A stretch of 64,000 nucleotides of DNA from Ophiosphaerella korrae (taxonomy: Eukaryota; Ascomycota; Dothideomycetes; Pleosporales; Phaeosphaeriaceae): positions 62,001 to 126,000 of the forward strand of contig JALNQF010000119.1 in assembly GCA_028456385.1 (NCBI GenBank), given 5' to 3'. This document shows, piece after piece, positions 1 to 11,869 of this stretch. Position 1 is the first letter of the stretch; the number at the start of each line of letters is the position of its first letter. Made by a program: the position numbers and the translations under genes. Below the pieces are notes generated by a model, which searched no databases, was not told the DNA's origin, and saw only the letters and a program-made list of their open reading frames with translations.

Positions 1-2758
1 ATAGAATTATTATATAAATTATTTTTATATTTTTCTTAGAATATATATTCTTCTATAGGCTTATATAAGTATATTTTAGATTTTAAGTCTTTTTATTTCT
101 TTAGATACTTCTTATATTATTTTCTAAATCTATTTATTTAGCTTACTCCTCTTTCTCTTAAGTATTATAGCTATTTTTAGTATATTTAAGACTAAGTATC
201 CTTCTTTATTCTTAACTAAAACTATACTAGTAGTGTTTACTTCTTTATATAAGTCTAGTCTTCTATAAAGAGTATTTATAAATTAATTGTCTTTCCCTTT
301 TATATATATAATCTTAAGGTTAAATATTAATAAGTATTCCTACTATCTTATATAGCGTTATAATAAGTCTTTATTTAGTATAAATCTTATAAAGTTTTTA
401 TAATCTATATAGACCTTTATTTAATACTTTACTCTTTATAAGTATACTCTCTATTATTTAAATACTTTATAGATTACTAGTATTTCTTTGTTATAAATTA
501 AGCAGTTAAGCTCTATTAGTTTTATTTTCTTAGAGAAATATTTAACTAATTATTCTTACTTATTATCTAGGTCTTCTTATATTAGTACTATTCTGTAGAC
601 TAAATTTAATACATCTATTTTTACTATTACTAGTATTTCTAGGTTATATATTCTAATAACTAGGTTCTCTATAAACTTCTATTTTATTTAGTTAAATACT
701 TTATTATATTCCTATATATACTTAAATAGCGTATCTCTCGTTATAAGTTTTATTAATAGTTATATTATCTTAGACTATTTTACTATTAACTTTCTATAAA
801 AATTTACTAGTCTATAAAATTATTATACCTCTCTTAGCTTTTTTAGTATTAGCTATTCCTTAATTAATTTAATTTTTCTAAAGTTAATCTTAATTTTTCC
901 TAGTTCTATAATAAATCTAAGGAAGTCTATTTCCTTTATATAGAACTCGCATTTTCTTATCTTAAGAAATAGTTTATTATCTACTAGTTTCTTTAGTACT
1001 TTATATACTTTTTATACGTGTTCTTTCTCTATTCCTAAGAATATAAGGATGTTGTCTAGGTATATAAATATAAATACGTCTAAGTACTCTCTTAGTACTA
1101 TATTAATTCTTTCTTAGAATATAGCTAGTATATTTATTAATCTAAAAGGTATAACTATATATTTAAATAGTTTATATTACGTTATAAACACTATTTTCTA
1201 TTTATTACCTTTTTTAATTCTAATCTAGTAGTACACGTTTTAGATATCTAGTTTTATAAAGATTTTTATACTTTATAGCCTATCTTGTATTTTATCTATA
1301 CGTAGTTAGAGGTATTAGTTTTTATTTATAACTATGTTAGTTTTTCTAAAATCTATATAGAGTCTCTTATTATCTATCTCTTTTTTATCTATAAATATAA
1401 GTCTATATACTACTAAAGATTTAGATTCTTATATCTATCTTTTTCTTACTACCTTTTATATAAATATACGTTTAATTTTAGACTCTTCTTTAGTTTTTTA
1501 GTAGACTAGGCTCTATCCTACGTCTTTTCTTTCTTCTAAGTTAATTACTAAGTCCTAAGGCTAGTGTTCTAGAAGGTAGTCTTTAGGTTTAGTAAGTTAC
1601 CTCTCCTATTTTTTATTTTCCTCTAGGAATTCTCCTTTATATATAGTTATGTTAGCTTTTAATATATCTTTCTTAAGGTAACTAATTTTCCTTGTTCTCT
1701 AATTAATTCTTAGGTTAGTTATCTATAACTATAGTATTCTTAATATAATTTCTTATTTCTTATTAATTATTATTATAACTATAACTATATTTTTAATCTT
1801 TATTCTTTTTAGCTCTAGTATAGAGGGAACTATCTTAAACTATATAGGTTTCTAGAATAGTTTTCCTTTAATTGTACTTAATTGTCGAGGGTATTTCTTT
1901 ATTATATAGGTTATTCCTTAACTTTCTATAATCTTCTTATATATAAAGTTCTTTGTAGCTCTACTATTAATTATTAATTACACTCTTTTTCCATAATATA
2001 TACTTATCTTTGTAATATATACGCCTCTTATACTTTCTAGCTTTTCTTACTTATATTTTTCTTTAAATTATCTATCCTTCTAAGCCTATTATCCTATTTT
2101 ATATTTATAATTTTTATATTTTAGGTATATATTATAAGTATATTTATACTATAGTTTCTTTTAAAAATATTTTTTAGATAATTTTAGTCCTAGTCTAATT
2201 ACTATAGATTCTTTATTAAGTATTCTAATTATTTCCTAACTTTAGATATCTTTCTATATAATTATATTTATATAGTTGTATCTTTTTCTTTATATTAGCT
2301 AGGTATAGTTACGTGCCTTTGTTTCTCTATATATATAGTAATTTGTGTTTAAGTATAATATCTATAATATCTTAATATATACTAGATGTTCTAGATCTAT
2401 TCTCTTGTCGTCCCCTACCTAGTATTTATCTATTCTAGGTCTTACTATTACTAGAATATAGTATACTATTAGTACTCGTAGTATATAAGCTTTGTTAATC
2501 TATTACGTTTTTCTTATAAAGAACTACTATTCTCTTTCTATAAGTATTCTTCTTACTATAACTATATATTACTCTATCTATTATTAGAATATTATAAACT
2601 TCTTTACTTTAGGATTGCGTTCCTTCTAGTCTTTATACGCTTCCTCTATACTTATAACTTGTAAGTATTTCTAAACAAATTTCTATTCTTTATTTCGTTC
2701 TACTATATTTATTGTTATACTACTATTATAGCTATATACTTTTAACTAGGTATATTCT

Positions 2759-3230
2759 TATTAGATTTAAAAGAAGTTATAGTAGTTTAATATAAAGGCT
2801 TTTTTATAATAGCTATATAAGGGCCTTATTAGAGAGGGATACTAAGGCTTTTAGAAAAGCCCTTTTTTAGATTAATTACTTATAACTTAATAGTACTAGG
2901 TATAAACTAAGTAGATTAATTCTACTATCTATCTCTAGCCCTACGCTCTATCTATATATCTACGATATAGTAGTCTTAGCTAGGTCTCTTAAGATAGTAG
3001 CGAGCTAGATCCTTAACACCCCTTCTATTAAGGTACTAGTTTCTTTATTATATTAGTTATACTAATATAGTCTATCTCCTTATATATAAGATTCTTTATT
3101 TAATTCTTTTATTTATAATAGTTAAGGCTATAATCCTTTTAGCTATAGTAAGGTTAGTAGCTTAGCGATTGTACATGTAATCGCGTATCTAATTACGTAT
3201 CGAGTATCTAATCGTGTAACTTATCTAATA
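2759..3230. mobile_element. Solo-LTR-like insertion (472 bp) in element E
   Basis: A 472-bp block absent from the matching place in element C (near 48580). It is flanked by perfect 5-bp duplications ATTCT (2754-2758 and 3231-3235). Its ends are TATTAGAT...ATCTAATA, which become TGTTAGAT...ATCTAACA if one RIP transition is allowed at each end, the classic TG...CA form of an LTR. It has a possible TATA motif (TATATAAGGG near 2816) and no coding frame. A solo LTR, perhaps of a Copia-type element unrelated to the Gypsy family here, is the best reading; the family is not identified. Confidence 0.65.
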
Positions 3231-3401
3231 ATTCTATACCTCTTATATTAATTTATTTTTTATCTCCTTGTAGTTCTTTAGAAGAGACTATAGTAGTCTC
3301 TTTATCTAGTGCTAGTCCTTTCGCCTAGATTAATAGTATCTAGAGTTTTTCCCCTTCTAAGTCTTCTATTAGTAAGTCTATTATATATACTATTTCTTTT
3401 A

Positions 3402-5229
3402 ACGTAGTTTATAAGTAAGTAGCTAGTATAAGTAAGTAGCTAGCTTTACTAACTTTGTGCACCTCTTTAAGTATATAACTTAATAACGTAGTAGAGTAGA
3501 GTATATATATTAATATATTAAATTAAGTAGTACTTACTATATTACTTTTATATATATATAAGTTATACCTAGTCTCTCTATACCTCTTATAGCGTACGCG
3601 AGCCTAGCAACTTAAGCTTAAACGCTACTTACTCTTACGCTATTTACAATTAATCTAGTAATTAGCCTCTAGTTAAGTAATTAAATCCTCTCCCTATCCC
3701 TTTATTAAGACTCCTTTCTTCTAAATCTACTTCTTTTTTTGTAATTTACACTTACTAGCTACCTTATTAGCTCTCTTAAGACTAAAGATCTAATTGCGTA
3801 TTAACTTTGCTTCTAGTATTATTATATAAGCTCTCTTTTTAAGTTAATTAATTATATTAATAATTAATACTAGCGATAAGCTCTTGTACTAGCGTACGCG
3901 CTTACGTATATTACTTAGCGTATAAGCTACTTAGAGAGCCTCTAGTAGAGCTAGAGTAGCTAGAGTAAGTATATAGAGCTAGATATTAAGTCTTAAAATA
4001 ACTACTTCTAGCTAAAGTAGAATAAGGCTAGTAGCTTAAAAAGCTAAGTAAATATTTACTCTTATAAAAGCTTAGTTAAAGGCTACGTAGAAAGCTAGTA
4101 GGAATTTAAGTTTAGTAATATAATTAATATAGTTCTAGATTAGGCTCTTAACCTAATAGCTATACGCCTTCTTTAATAAAGAGAAGTAGCTAATATTAAG
4201 AAGCTAAAGTAAGTAAGATAAGTAAGCTAGTATATAGAGCGTATAGATATAATTCTCTTTATAGATCTTGTTAAACTTAAGAGAGTAGTAGCTCCTATAA
4301 CTATTAAGTATAAGTAGCTAATACGTACTAACTACTTTGTTCTTTATATACTTATTAAAGTGCTTAAGCTAGTTAATAGCTAGCTTATCTATTATCTAGC
4401 TATTATTACTAATTCTAATAGCCTAGTCTTATAGGATATAGTCTTACTTGTACTAGGTAGAGAGGTAGTACTTGCTAGTAAAGATAAGGAATAGTAGGAC
4501 TACCTAGCTAGTAGCGTTAATTGTAGTAATTGCTATTACCTACTTACAATTACTAGGATAGATAGCCTTTAGCTTACTTCTCTTCTCTAACTCTATTATA
4601 ATAAGCTAAGTTATAATCTTACTTATTATAAAGCTAGCCTTATTAAAGTTATAGACGTCCTTATTAGCTATTCTATACGTAGCCCTTATATACTACACTA
4701 TCTTAAACTAACTACTTATAATAGCTAGGTCTTTATATAAGGCTCTCTACCTATTATATAGGTAATTAAAACGCGTTATAAGACTATCTATATACTTAAT
4801 AAAGTTATATACTTAGTAGACGCTAGTAGGTTTACCTCTACGCTAAGCAAGTAGTTTATTAGCTATCTTACGTATAGTAGCTAGAGATAGAGCAAAACTA
4901 CAAGAATCTAGATTAAGAATATAATTAACTATTACCTCCTCTTCTAGCTAGCTAAGCTTCTTTAAGTTAGGCTAGTAATTGCGTTAGGTAGGTATACTAG
5001 CGTGTTAGCGGCGTACTATTGTTTAGGCTACTTAGAACGTTAAAGTAGTAAGGCTAGTACTTAAAATTTACTTTTCTTTAATAGAAGAGATTGTAAGCTA
5101 AATATCTAACTCTTTTAAGAGTAATTAAGAGGTGTTGCGTAGAGCTATTACGTATTAAGATAAGATAGATATACAAAGTTAGTAGGGCTAGCTACTTACT
5201 TATACTAGCTACTTACTTATAAACTACGT
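3402..5229 (-). mobile_element. Pogo/Fot1-like DNA transposon, RIP-degraded
   Basis: A 1828-bp element inserted in element E with a TA target duplication (3400-3401 and 5230-5231). It has terminal inverted repeats of about 43 bp beginning ACGTAGTTTATAAGTAAG; inside each TIR the unit TATAAGTAAGTAGCTAG occurs twice. On the minus strand, from about 4950 down to 4790, a single frame reads like the CENP-B-type helix-turn-helix domain of Fot1/pogo transposases (EEEVIVNYIL, then a KIANKLLA block and a VYNFIK block), with TAG/TAA stops where Gln/Trp-type residues are expected. Size, TA duplication and domain agree with the Tc1/mariner-pogo superfamily. The transposase is a pseudogene. Confidence 0.82.
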
Positions 5230-6421
5230 TAGCTATACTTTTATCTTTTTTTTTATTACTACTACTTTATTCTTTTATAAGAACTATCTTACTCTCTACT
5301 TACTAGAAAGATATATATAGTAGTTATCTTTATAATAAAAAGTCTAATAGAGTATTACGTATTATATTTTTTTACTCCTAGCTACCTTCTTTTAAGGTTT
5401 AGCCTATACTTTTAGTACTTCCTTCTTAGTTTTAGCTATCTTTAACTATATTTCTCTCTTTAGGTCCTTTCTATTATAGTCTTTTATAAAGTATCCTAGT
5501 TTCTTATATTTATAATATACTATATCTCTTTTTTATTTTAATTAGTAGTCTTTTACGTAGTAGCTATTCTTACTATAGTTAAAGTACGTAAAGTTTTTAT
5601 TCTTTTTAGGTTTCTTCTTATCTTTATTAGTATTAAGGATTATAGGGTCTCTAGTGTCTTAGTTTCTAGGTTAGCCTCTATACTTATTCTTCTTCTATTC
5701 TTAAAGATTATTATCTATTTATATTACCTATTATTTTAGAGCTTCTAGTATCCTTAGTTTTTCTAAATAGATTATTTTGTATTAGATTTTTAAGTTTAGT
5801 CCTTGTTTAAATTATAATTTTAAGGCTAACTTATTCTATTCTATATTTTATAATAGTTACTTAAACTATAATATATACTTAAGAATACTTTTATTTTATA
5901 TAAGCTTCTTAAGCTTCTCTTTAGCTTGTTAAGTTATATCTATATCTTTAAATACTACTCTTATTTATTTAGTAAAGTATTTATAACTTCTAAAGATAGC
6001 TCTTGTTTTATCTTTTTATATTCCTAGGGCGTATATTATATAATCTATCTAGTAAAGCTTAAACTATCTTCTTATATCTTCTTTAAAATATATTCTAATA
6101 TAGATTACCTTTTTATCTTTTCTATTAAAGTATAGTACTTGTATATTAATCTAAAGTTATACTAATACTATAAAGGGTCTTAGTTTCTCTCTTATTCTAT
6201 TAAACTTCTTAAGTATAAGTGTCTTAGGTAGCTTCTTTGTTACACTTATTTCTAGTCTCTAGGTAATTTATTCTATCTAGTTCTATCCTTTAATAATAGC
6301 TTTAATTTAAGCCTTATTCTACTTTATATAATCTAATAGTTCTTTATTTTATATCTCTAAGGCGTTAATTACTATTTTTATATCTTCTTTCTTAGAGATT
6401 AAGTTGTTTAAGTAATCCTTA

Positions 6422-6864
6422 TATTATAATACTAAGTAGTAGGTAAGCTGTTATATTATACGCGATTAGGTTAGGCAAAGTAGCGTAGCTAAATACGTAA
6501 CTATTTAGTAGTAAACGCTCTAGAGCGAACGCTCTAGAGTAAATACTCTAGAATAAGTACTCTAGAGTAAACGCTCTAGAGTAAGCGCTTAGGAATAAAC
6601 GCTAAATAGTAAGTATATAGGAATGTTAATAGACCTTTATAGACTATTATATTTAATCTCTTCTTTACTTCTTATCCTAATAGAGTATTATAACTAATAC
6701 TTTAATTAGATTCTTATCTATCTATTAATACTTATATACCTTATAATACTCTAATAAGAGCTAACTATTAATTAAGTTAAGTAACTAACTTGTTTATTAA
6801 CCTCGCCTGTCTTATAGAAGCCTACTTGCCCTTATTACCTTTACTTAGTTCTAAGGACTTAATA
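6422..6864. mobile_element. Solo-LTR-like insertion (443 bp) in gag of element E
   Basis: A 443-bp block that interrupts the gag region of element E relative to element C. It is flanked by CCTTA duplications (6417-6421 and 6865-6869). Ends are TATTATAA...CTTAATA, compatible with RIP-altered TG...CA. It contains the 14-bp tandem repeat described separately. No coding frame is visible. A solo LTR is most likely; a MITE is possible. Confidence 0.6.
6511..6608. repeat. 14-bp tandem repeat, seven units
   Basis: Seven consecutive 14-bp units of the form GTAAACGCTCTAGA with small variants (GCGAACGCTCTAGA, GTAAATACTCTAGA, ATAAGTACTCTAGA and so on); the last two units are more divergent. Most differences between units are transitions. 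The unit contains the palindrome CTCTAGAG across unit junctions. Confidence 0.85.
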
Positions 6865-7010
6865 CCTTAATTACTTTCTATATAGTGTTATCTAATTTAT
6901 AACTACTTAGGGGTACTTTAACTCTTTTCTTAGTTAAACTTTCTACTATTATATTAGCTAGACTATACACTACTTACGCTTTACTTCTTCTAATTACTAA
7001 ATTAGTAAAG

Positions 7011-7457
7011 TATAATAGGGTTACCTATTATTAACTACAAGTAACTACTTAAGAGAGTATTAGTAGATTAAGAAGTAATAGTAAAAGCTTATATAGTAAT
7101 TAGTAATAACTATAAATAATAGTTAATTTATATATATAACGTTAAGTATTAGCGTTCTAGGTTAGAGATTAGATTACTAATACTATCCTAATAATACGTA
7201 TTTCTATTAACTATATACTTAAGCTTCCTTAGCACTTTACAACTTCGTGTTTACTAAGATCGTAAATTTATAAATTTATTACGTATCTACTTTGTAACTT
7301 TGTATTTACTAAGATTATAAATTTACAAATTTATTACGTATCCCTATTGTAGTTAGTTTCTTAATTAAGTTCGTTCCCCTATAGGTTATATACGTTGTTA
7401 TCTTCTATAGTAGGGCTAATTAGTTCTATCTAATTTTCTCTTGTTATAGTTATAACA
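7011..7457 (-). repeat. 5' LTR of Gypsy element E
   Basis: 447-bp LTR in minus orientation, starting TATAATAGGG (RIP form of TGTAATAGGG) and ending TTATAACA. It holds two copies of the ~54-bp internal repeat built around TTTACTAAGAT...AAATTTATTACGTA that is shared by most LTRs in the window. Gag-side sequence lies immediately to its left (TAACTAAATTAGTAAAG). Confidence 0.82.
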
Positions 7458-9270
7458 ATAATAGGGATACGTAATAAATTTGTAAATTTATAATCTTAGT
7501 AAATACAGAGCTATAAAGTAGATATATAATAAATTTGTAAATTTATAATCTTAGTAAATATAGACCTATAAAGTAGATATATAATAAATTTATAAATTTA
7601 TAATCTTAGTAAACACGAAGTTATAAAGTACTAAGAAAGTATAAGTATATAGTTAGTAGCAATACGTATTATTAGGATATTATTAGTAATCTAATCTTTA
7701 ACTTAGAACGCTAATACTTGATATTGTATACACAAATTAACTATTGTTTATAGTTATTACTTAATTATAATACAAGCTTTTGTTATTACTTTCTAGTCTA
7801 CTAATACCCTAGAAAAAAGGTTACTTGTAGTTAATAACAAGTAACCTTACTATAATATACCTAACGTTTTATATAGTACTATTTTAGACTACACTATAAG
7901 AAGTAGATATATATAAAGACTAAGAAGAATAGAAAGTAAAAGAAATCTTATAATACTAGTACTATAATAGAAGAAACTATTACTTAGTAAAATAGATAAG
8001 TATAGATAAGAAAAGATAACTATAGAAAGATATATAGGAACTTAAAAATAACCTTTATTATCTTAAGAAACTAGAGAACTTTTAAAAAATAAATCCTCTA
8101 GACTACTTTATATTATCTTAAGAAAACTATTAAAGTCTTAAAGAAGACTTAAGATATACATAGTAGATAGAAAGGCGTTTAAACTACTTAAGAGAAGAAG
8201 AGCTAGAATAGTATTTTTTAAGTCTAGCTTAGCTTCTAAAGTAGTAGACTACTTAATAGTCTTTTTATTATTTAAAGCCTTTATCTTTTAGAGATAGGTT
8301 AAATAGGCCTAATTATTAGATAGTTATATCTAATTCTTAAGAAGCTAAGCTTAATACTCTTTTAGCGTATACTAAAAGGCCTCTTATAGCTTTTTATACT
8401 TACTTTTAGCTTCTATAATCTATTATAATAGTTTTTCTTAAGCGTAGTTAATAGCTCTCTCTATTATAAGTACGTATAGATATATATATAAGTATCTTTA
8501 ACCTATACTTTACTATAAAAATATTAGAAATATTATAAGAAATATAAACTATAGTATAAAAATATATTTTATAAGCTTTACTATAATTAAAAAAAAGAAA
8601 GTAAGTAAAGAAAGAGTTTAAAGATTTATACTAAGAATATAGAAATATTATAATACCTTTACGTAATACTTAGTTAGCTAAAGTAAGTTAATAACAAGTT
8701 AAAGGAGTAGGTACAAGAGAAGATAAAGAACTTAATATTAATAAAAAAACTAGATTAATAACTTTAGCTTTAAGATAAGTAAATAAGAACTTACTTAGAG
8801 GAGGGAATAGTATTATAGGCGTAATAAGAGAAGTTAAGATAGAACTAATTAGTCTTAGCTTAAGTACTAATAAAATATAAGATAAGTAGAGTAATTATCT
8901 AGATTAAAAGATAATATATAACTAGGATACGTAATATAATATATAGATCTATAAAGTGTATAAACTAAAGAATATTATAGATTAATAGATTAATAATCTA
9001 TAATCTATAACTACGAAGATAATATTTAAAAAATAGATTAATAGAGTAGTATAAGTATATAGGTAGTAAAGATATATATTATTAGAATAGTATTAGTAAT
9101 CTAATTTCTAACTAAGAACAATTATACTTTAATATTACCTACTAGGAATTATTTTATTATTTATAGATTATTGCACAATTATAACCTATTCCTTAGTTAT
9201 TACTCTTTAATCTACTTAAACTCTCTCCTTTTAGGACTTTAAGTAGTCGACGACTAGGATCCCTATTATA
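7458..9270 (+). mobile_element. Gypsy fragment F: partial LTR, 3' pol end, 3' LTR
   Basis: Plus-oriented Gypsy remnant. 7458-~7862 is an LTR lacking roughly its first 120 bp; it is followed directly, at ~7865, by the C-terminal pol region found only at the 3' end of the full copies D and G. The chromodomain-like stretch can be read near 7950-8090 (FYNRRNYYL, then a KKLEN-type tail). A polypurine-rich tract (GAGGAGGGAATAG) precedes the 3' LTR at 8811-9270. PBS, gag, protease, RT and integrase are missing. The junction has CCTTA/CCTAA microhomology, so an internal deletion is plausible; alternatively the left LTR piece belongs to another insertion. Element E starts exactly where the LTR is cut, suggesting E inserted into it. 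Confidence 0.65.
8811..9270 (+). repeat. 3' LTR of Gypsy fragment F
   Basis: 460-bp LTR starting TATTATAGG (RIP form of TGTTATAG) and ending CCTATTATA (RIP form of ...TTACA). The start matches the starts of the D and G LTRs. The inner part carries ATAGATTAATAGATT-type short repeats instead of the 54-bp units. Confidence 0.75.
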
Positions 9271-9690
9271 TACGTTAATTATTATTTTTTAGAACTAGAT
9301 TATTATCTTAATAGCTATAAGTAGTTATTATAAGTATAGTTTATAGTATTTTAGCAAAAGTATAATATAATAAAATAAGTAGTTAATAGGTAAGTAAGAT
9401 AAGTAAAGCTATAGCCTTAGAGCTAGTAATAAGGTTAAAGTGCGCTACTAAGTCTAGTACAAGTTAGGATAATACTTCTACGCTAACTCTAGCACTATAA
9501 AACTATTACTAGATAAGTAGCTTAGTAACTCTAAAAGCTTTAAAAAATCTCGCTAAACTCTTAATTAAGACAATTAATTTAATTAAAATTTACCTCTTAG
9601 ATAGAATTAATGCTAAATTTCAATAGGGGTAGATTAGATTAATTGAATTAAGATAACTAATTAACTTAATTAATCGAACCAATCTAGATC
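9271..9690. other. AT-rich transition zone, no gene
   Basis: AT-rich, CpA-poor sequence outside the last LTR. No coding frame, RNA gene or repeat boundary is recognised. Composition changes abruptly to balanced at about 9690. It is probably unique flanking DNA altered by RIP spreading, or an old unrecognised repeat. Confidence 0.5.
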
Positions 9691-10108
9691 GCTTGTTACG
9701 GACTCTGCATACACGACGGCAACAGTCTAGACAGCCTCGGATCTACTAGAAAATCTATGCATCTTGTCTAAAACTTGTTAAGCTATAGATAGACATAGAA
9801 AGACTATATACTAAGCGAAGTATCTAGATATTTGAGCTTGTTGTGCTTTAGTAGAGACCTAATGCCTTATCAAGTAGGGTTGACAAACTAGAGCCCTACT
9901 TCTTAACAGTACCCAAAAGTCAAAAACAGGATGGCTGTAATTTGGCCCTGTTGATGTTAGATTGGATCGTCTAATACAATGGCGCATCGATTGTATACTG
10001 TTTGCTTCGTTGGCTAACTCTGATTCAAACGTCAATATATTCAACTACTTGTCCTAACTAACTATTGTCGTGCTTATTCACAGGTTGGCATCGTTCAAGA
10101 CCGCATCC

Positions 10109-11869
10109 TTAAATACCCGAGTCAGCTTGTTTAATGGCATGCTTGCTCTGGAAGGTTTTCCAGGAGTTGCAGGTCTGGTTAAGGCTGGCCCCGTTGGTAA
10201 TACCCGCGATCTCTTTATACCGCTCAACGAACTGCAGCGCGAATCCTTCGGAAGCGTGCCAGCCGATGTGACAGTGCATCAACCAGGCACCTGGGTTGTC
10301 CGTCTCCCACGCCAGGACCAGATATCCGCTAGCTGGGAGGAGAGCCGTGTCGCGACGGGGGGGATTGTCCGTCTTGAGACTCGTAGTGGAGGAGTATGTG
10401 CCTGTTCCCTGTGCGAGGACAAAGAAGTCATGTCCATGGAGATGGATGGGGTGAGGCACGGGGATGGCGGTCTGGATGACAAGGTACACCCACTTGTTGG
10501 CTTCGGGTAGCTGCAGGACGGCGTTCGACTTGCTCCATGTCGTGGCACCTCTCATGACCTGTCCCAGGGTAGGGTCAGCCCAGTCGGTCACGAGGGTGGT
10601 GCTGTTAAGAAACCACTTGAAATTGCCTGCGGCGTTTTGTTCGACGGTGGCAAGTTCGAGGTCTTTCCAATCCGCAGCCTTGACTGTCTTGGGCACGGAG
10701 GGGACCAAGTTGCGGGTCTCATCCATGCAGCTGTCGGTGAATACGTGTCCGGTCGTATTGGGCGTGGATGGAGATTTGCTGTAGTGGACGATACCCCTGA
10801 TATTTTGGGCGTTATCATTGGTAGTACACGCGGACTGGGGAATAGAGCGCATCCAGAAGTTCTCAGCAACCTTGCCCTGGTCGGCGGTAACGAGAATATC
10901 GATCCTTTGGCCTGTATTCGAAAGTCAGCACCACACTGTTCAGGAAATCCTCCACCATATTAAGGAAACGGTCTTACCTATGGACACGTCAACGACGTTG
11001 GTCTTGTAGGGCTTGACTGGGACCAAATCGGCGGCGATGACAGTCATCTTATGGTTGTCAATCGTGAACTTCCAGTGACTGTTGATGGCGGCATTGACAA
11101 GGCGCATGCGGTAGGTTTTACCTGCCTGGAAGGGTACAGTGAGGCGCTTGCCAGTCTGTGCGCTACTGCCATCCGCGCCAAACACATTTGTACCGTTGAT
11201 CAGACCATTAGAAAACGTAGGAGGGCCCTCTCTCGAGGCACGCTCAGAGAGCTGGTCGACTGTCTGGCGGTCCCAGTCATTCAAGAAGACCATTCCGAGG
11301 TCCTCGTCGTAGTTGGCCGAGGCGGGGCCGTTGACGATGATGCCACCAAAGATACCCTGGTAAGCTTGGAGGGCGAAGTGGGAGTGGTACCACGTAGACC
11401 CGTACTGAGTAGCCTTCCAAGTGTAGGTGGTAGTCTCACCAACAGGGGTAGGACACTGGGTCACAGATGAAACGCCGTCGGCCTCGTTGGTAAAGTTCTG
11501 GCGAACTCCATGCCAATGGATGCTGGTGCCGTTCTTCGATTTCTTGAGGGAATTTGTGACATGGACTTTAACGGTGTCACCCCAGTCGGCAAACAGAGTT
11601 GGGCCTGGAATCGTGCCGTTGATGGTCATGGCGCTGCGGCGAACACCATCCGGCGCTACCTCAACATCGGTGAGGTCAAGCCAGTACTCCTTTGTGACGC
11701 CTGTATCCATAGGTTGGGTCCAATAATCGGTGTCAACGGACAAGTCGCACCACTTGGACCTTGTTGTAGGAGTGTTGCCAGAGCAAGCTGCTCTGGAGCT
11801 GATAACAGCTCCAGGTGCAGCAAGGGCGGCGCCCGCAAAGAGTGACTGATACAGGAGGGAAAGAATCAT
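10109..11869 (-). CDS. Secreted laccase-type multicopper oxidase
   Basis: Two exons on the minus strand: 11869-10978 and 10911-10109, joined across a 66-nt intron (GTAAGA...TACAG) that splits a Gly codon; the joined frame gives 564 aa. Laccases oxidise phenols at a type 1 copper and reduce O2 to water at a trinuclear cluster. A signal peptide (about residues 1-17) indicates secretion. All four copper signatures are present: HWHG (118-121), HSH (162-164), HPIHLHGH (451-458) and HCHIGWH (510-516). The T1 axial position, ten residues after Cys511, is Phe521. The protein ends ADSGI, matching the C-terminal DSG(L/V/I) plug of ascomycete laccases. ATG context GCCATG is good. No stop or missing ligand, so RIP has spared it. 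Substrate and role (melanin, lignin, detoxification) cannot be told from sequence. Confidence 0.95.

Larger units (their letters stand above)
1..7457 (-). mobile_element. Gypsy element E, left end outside window, RIP-degraded
   Basis: Ty3/Gypsy LTR retrotransposon read on the minus strand; its 5' LTR is at the right end (7011-7457). From right to left the remnant carries gag with CCHC-like knuckle traces (~5450-5600), protease (~1950-1990), and reverse transcriptase, whose minus translation around 880-1000 keeps the outline of the conserved block with FL(G)F and GKI; the segment near 1030-1080 corresponds to the YLDD catalytic box. RNase H lies toward position 1 and integrase is off-window. 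Every frame is full of TAA/TAG codons and CpA is nearly absent, as expected after RIP. Three later insertions interrupt it: 2759-3230, 3402-5229 and 6422-6864; each can be excised to restore colinearity with element C. The sequence is non-functional. Confidence 0.85.

Noticed and set aside
6511..6608. CRISPR-like array from regularly spaced repeats
   Set aside because: Units are 14-bp head-to-tail with no spacers, in a eukaryotic retroelement; it is a minisatellite.
7458..7862. A complete solo LTR
   Set aside because: It lacks about the first 120 bp of the family LTR and no target duplication can be shown within the window.
1..9690. AT richness suggesting mitochondrial DNA or a nuclear mitochondrial insertion
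   Set aside because: The text is colinear with Gypsy copies, has LTRs and TSDs, and the AT bias follows the CpA-to-TpA signature of RIP.
10070..11845. Several 60-146-codon plus-strand and off-frame open frames inside the laccase gene
   Set aside because: They overlap the copper-motif-bearing exons on the other strand and show no domain; they are shadows of a GC-balanced gene.
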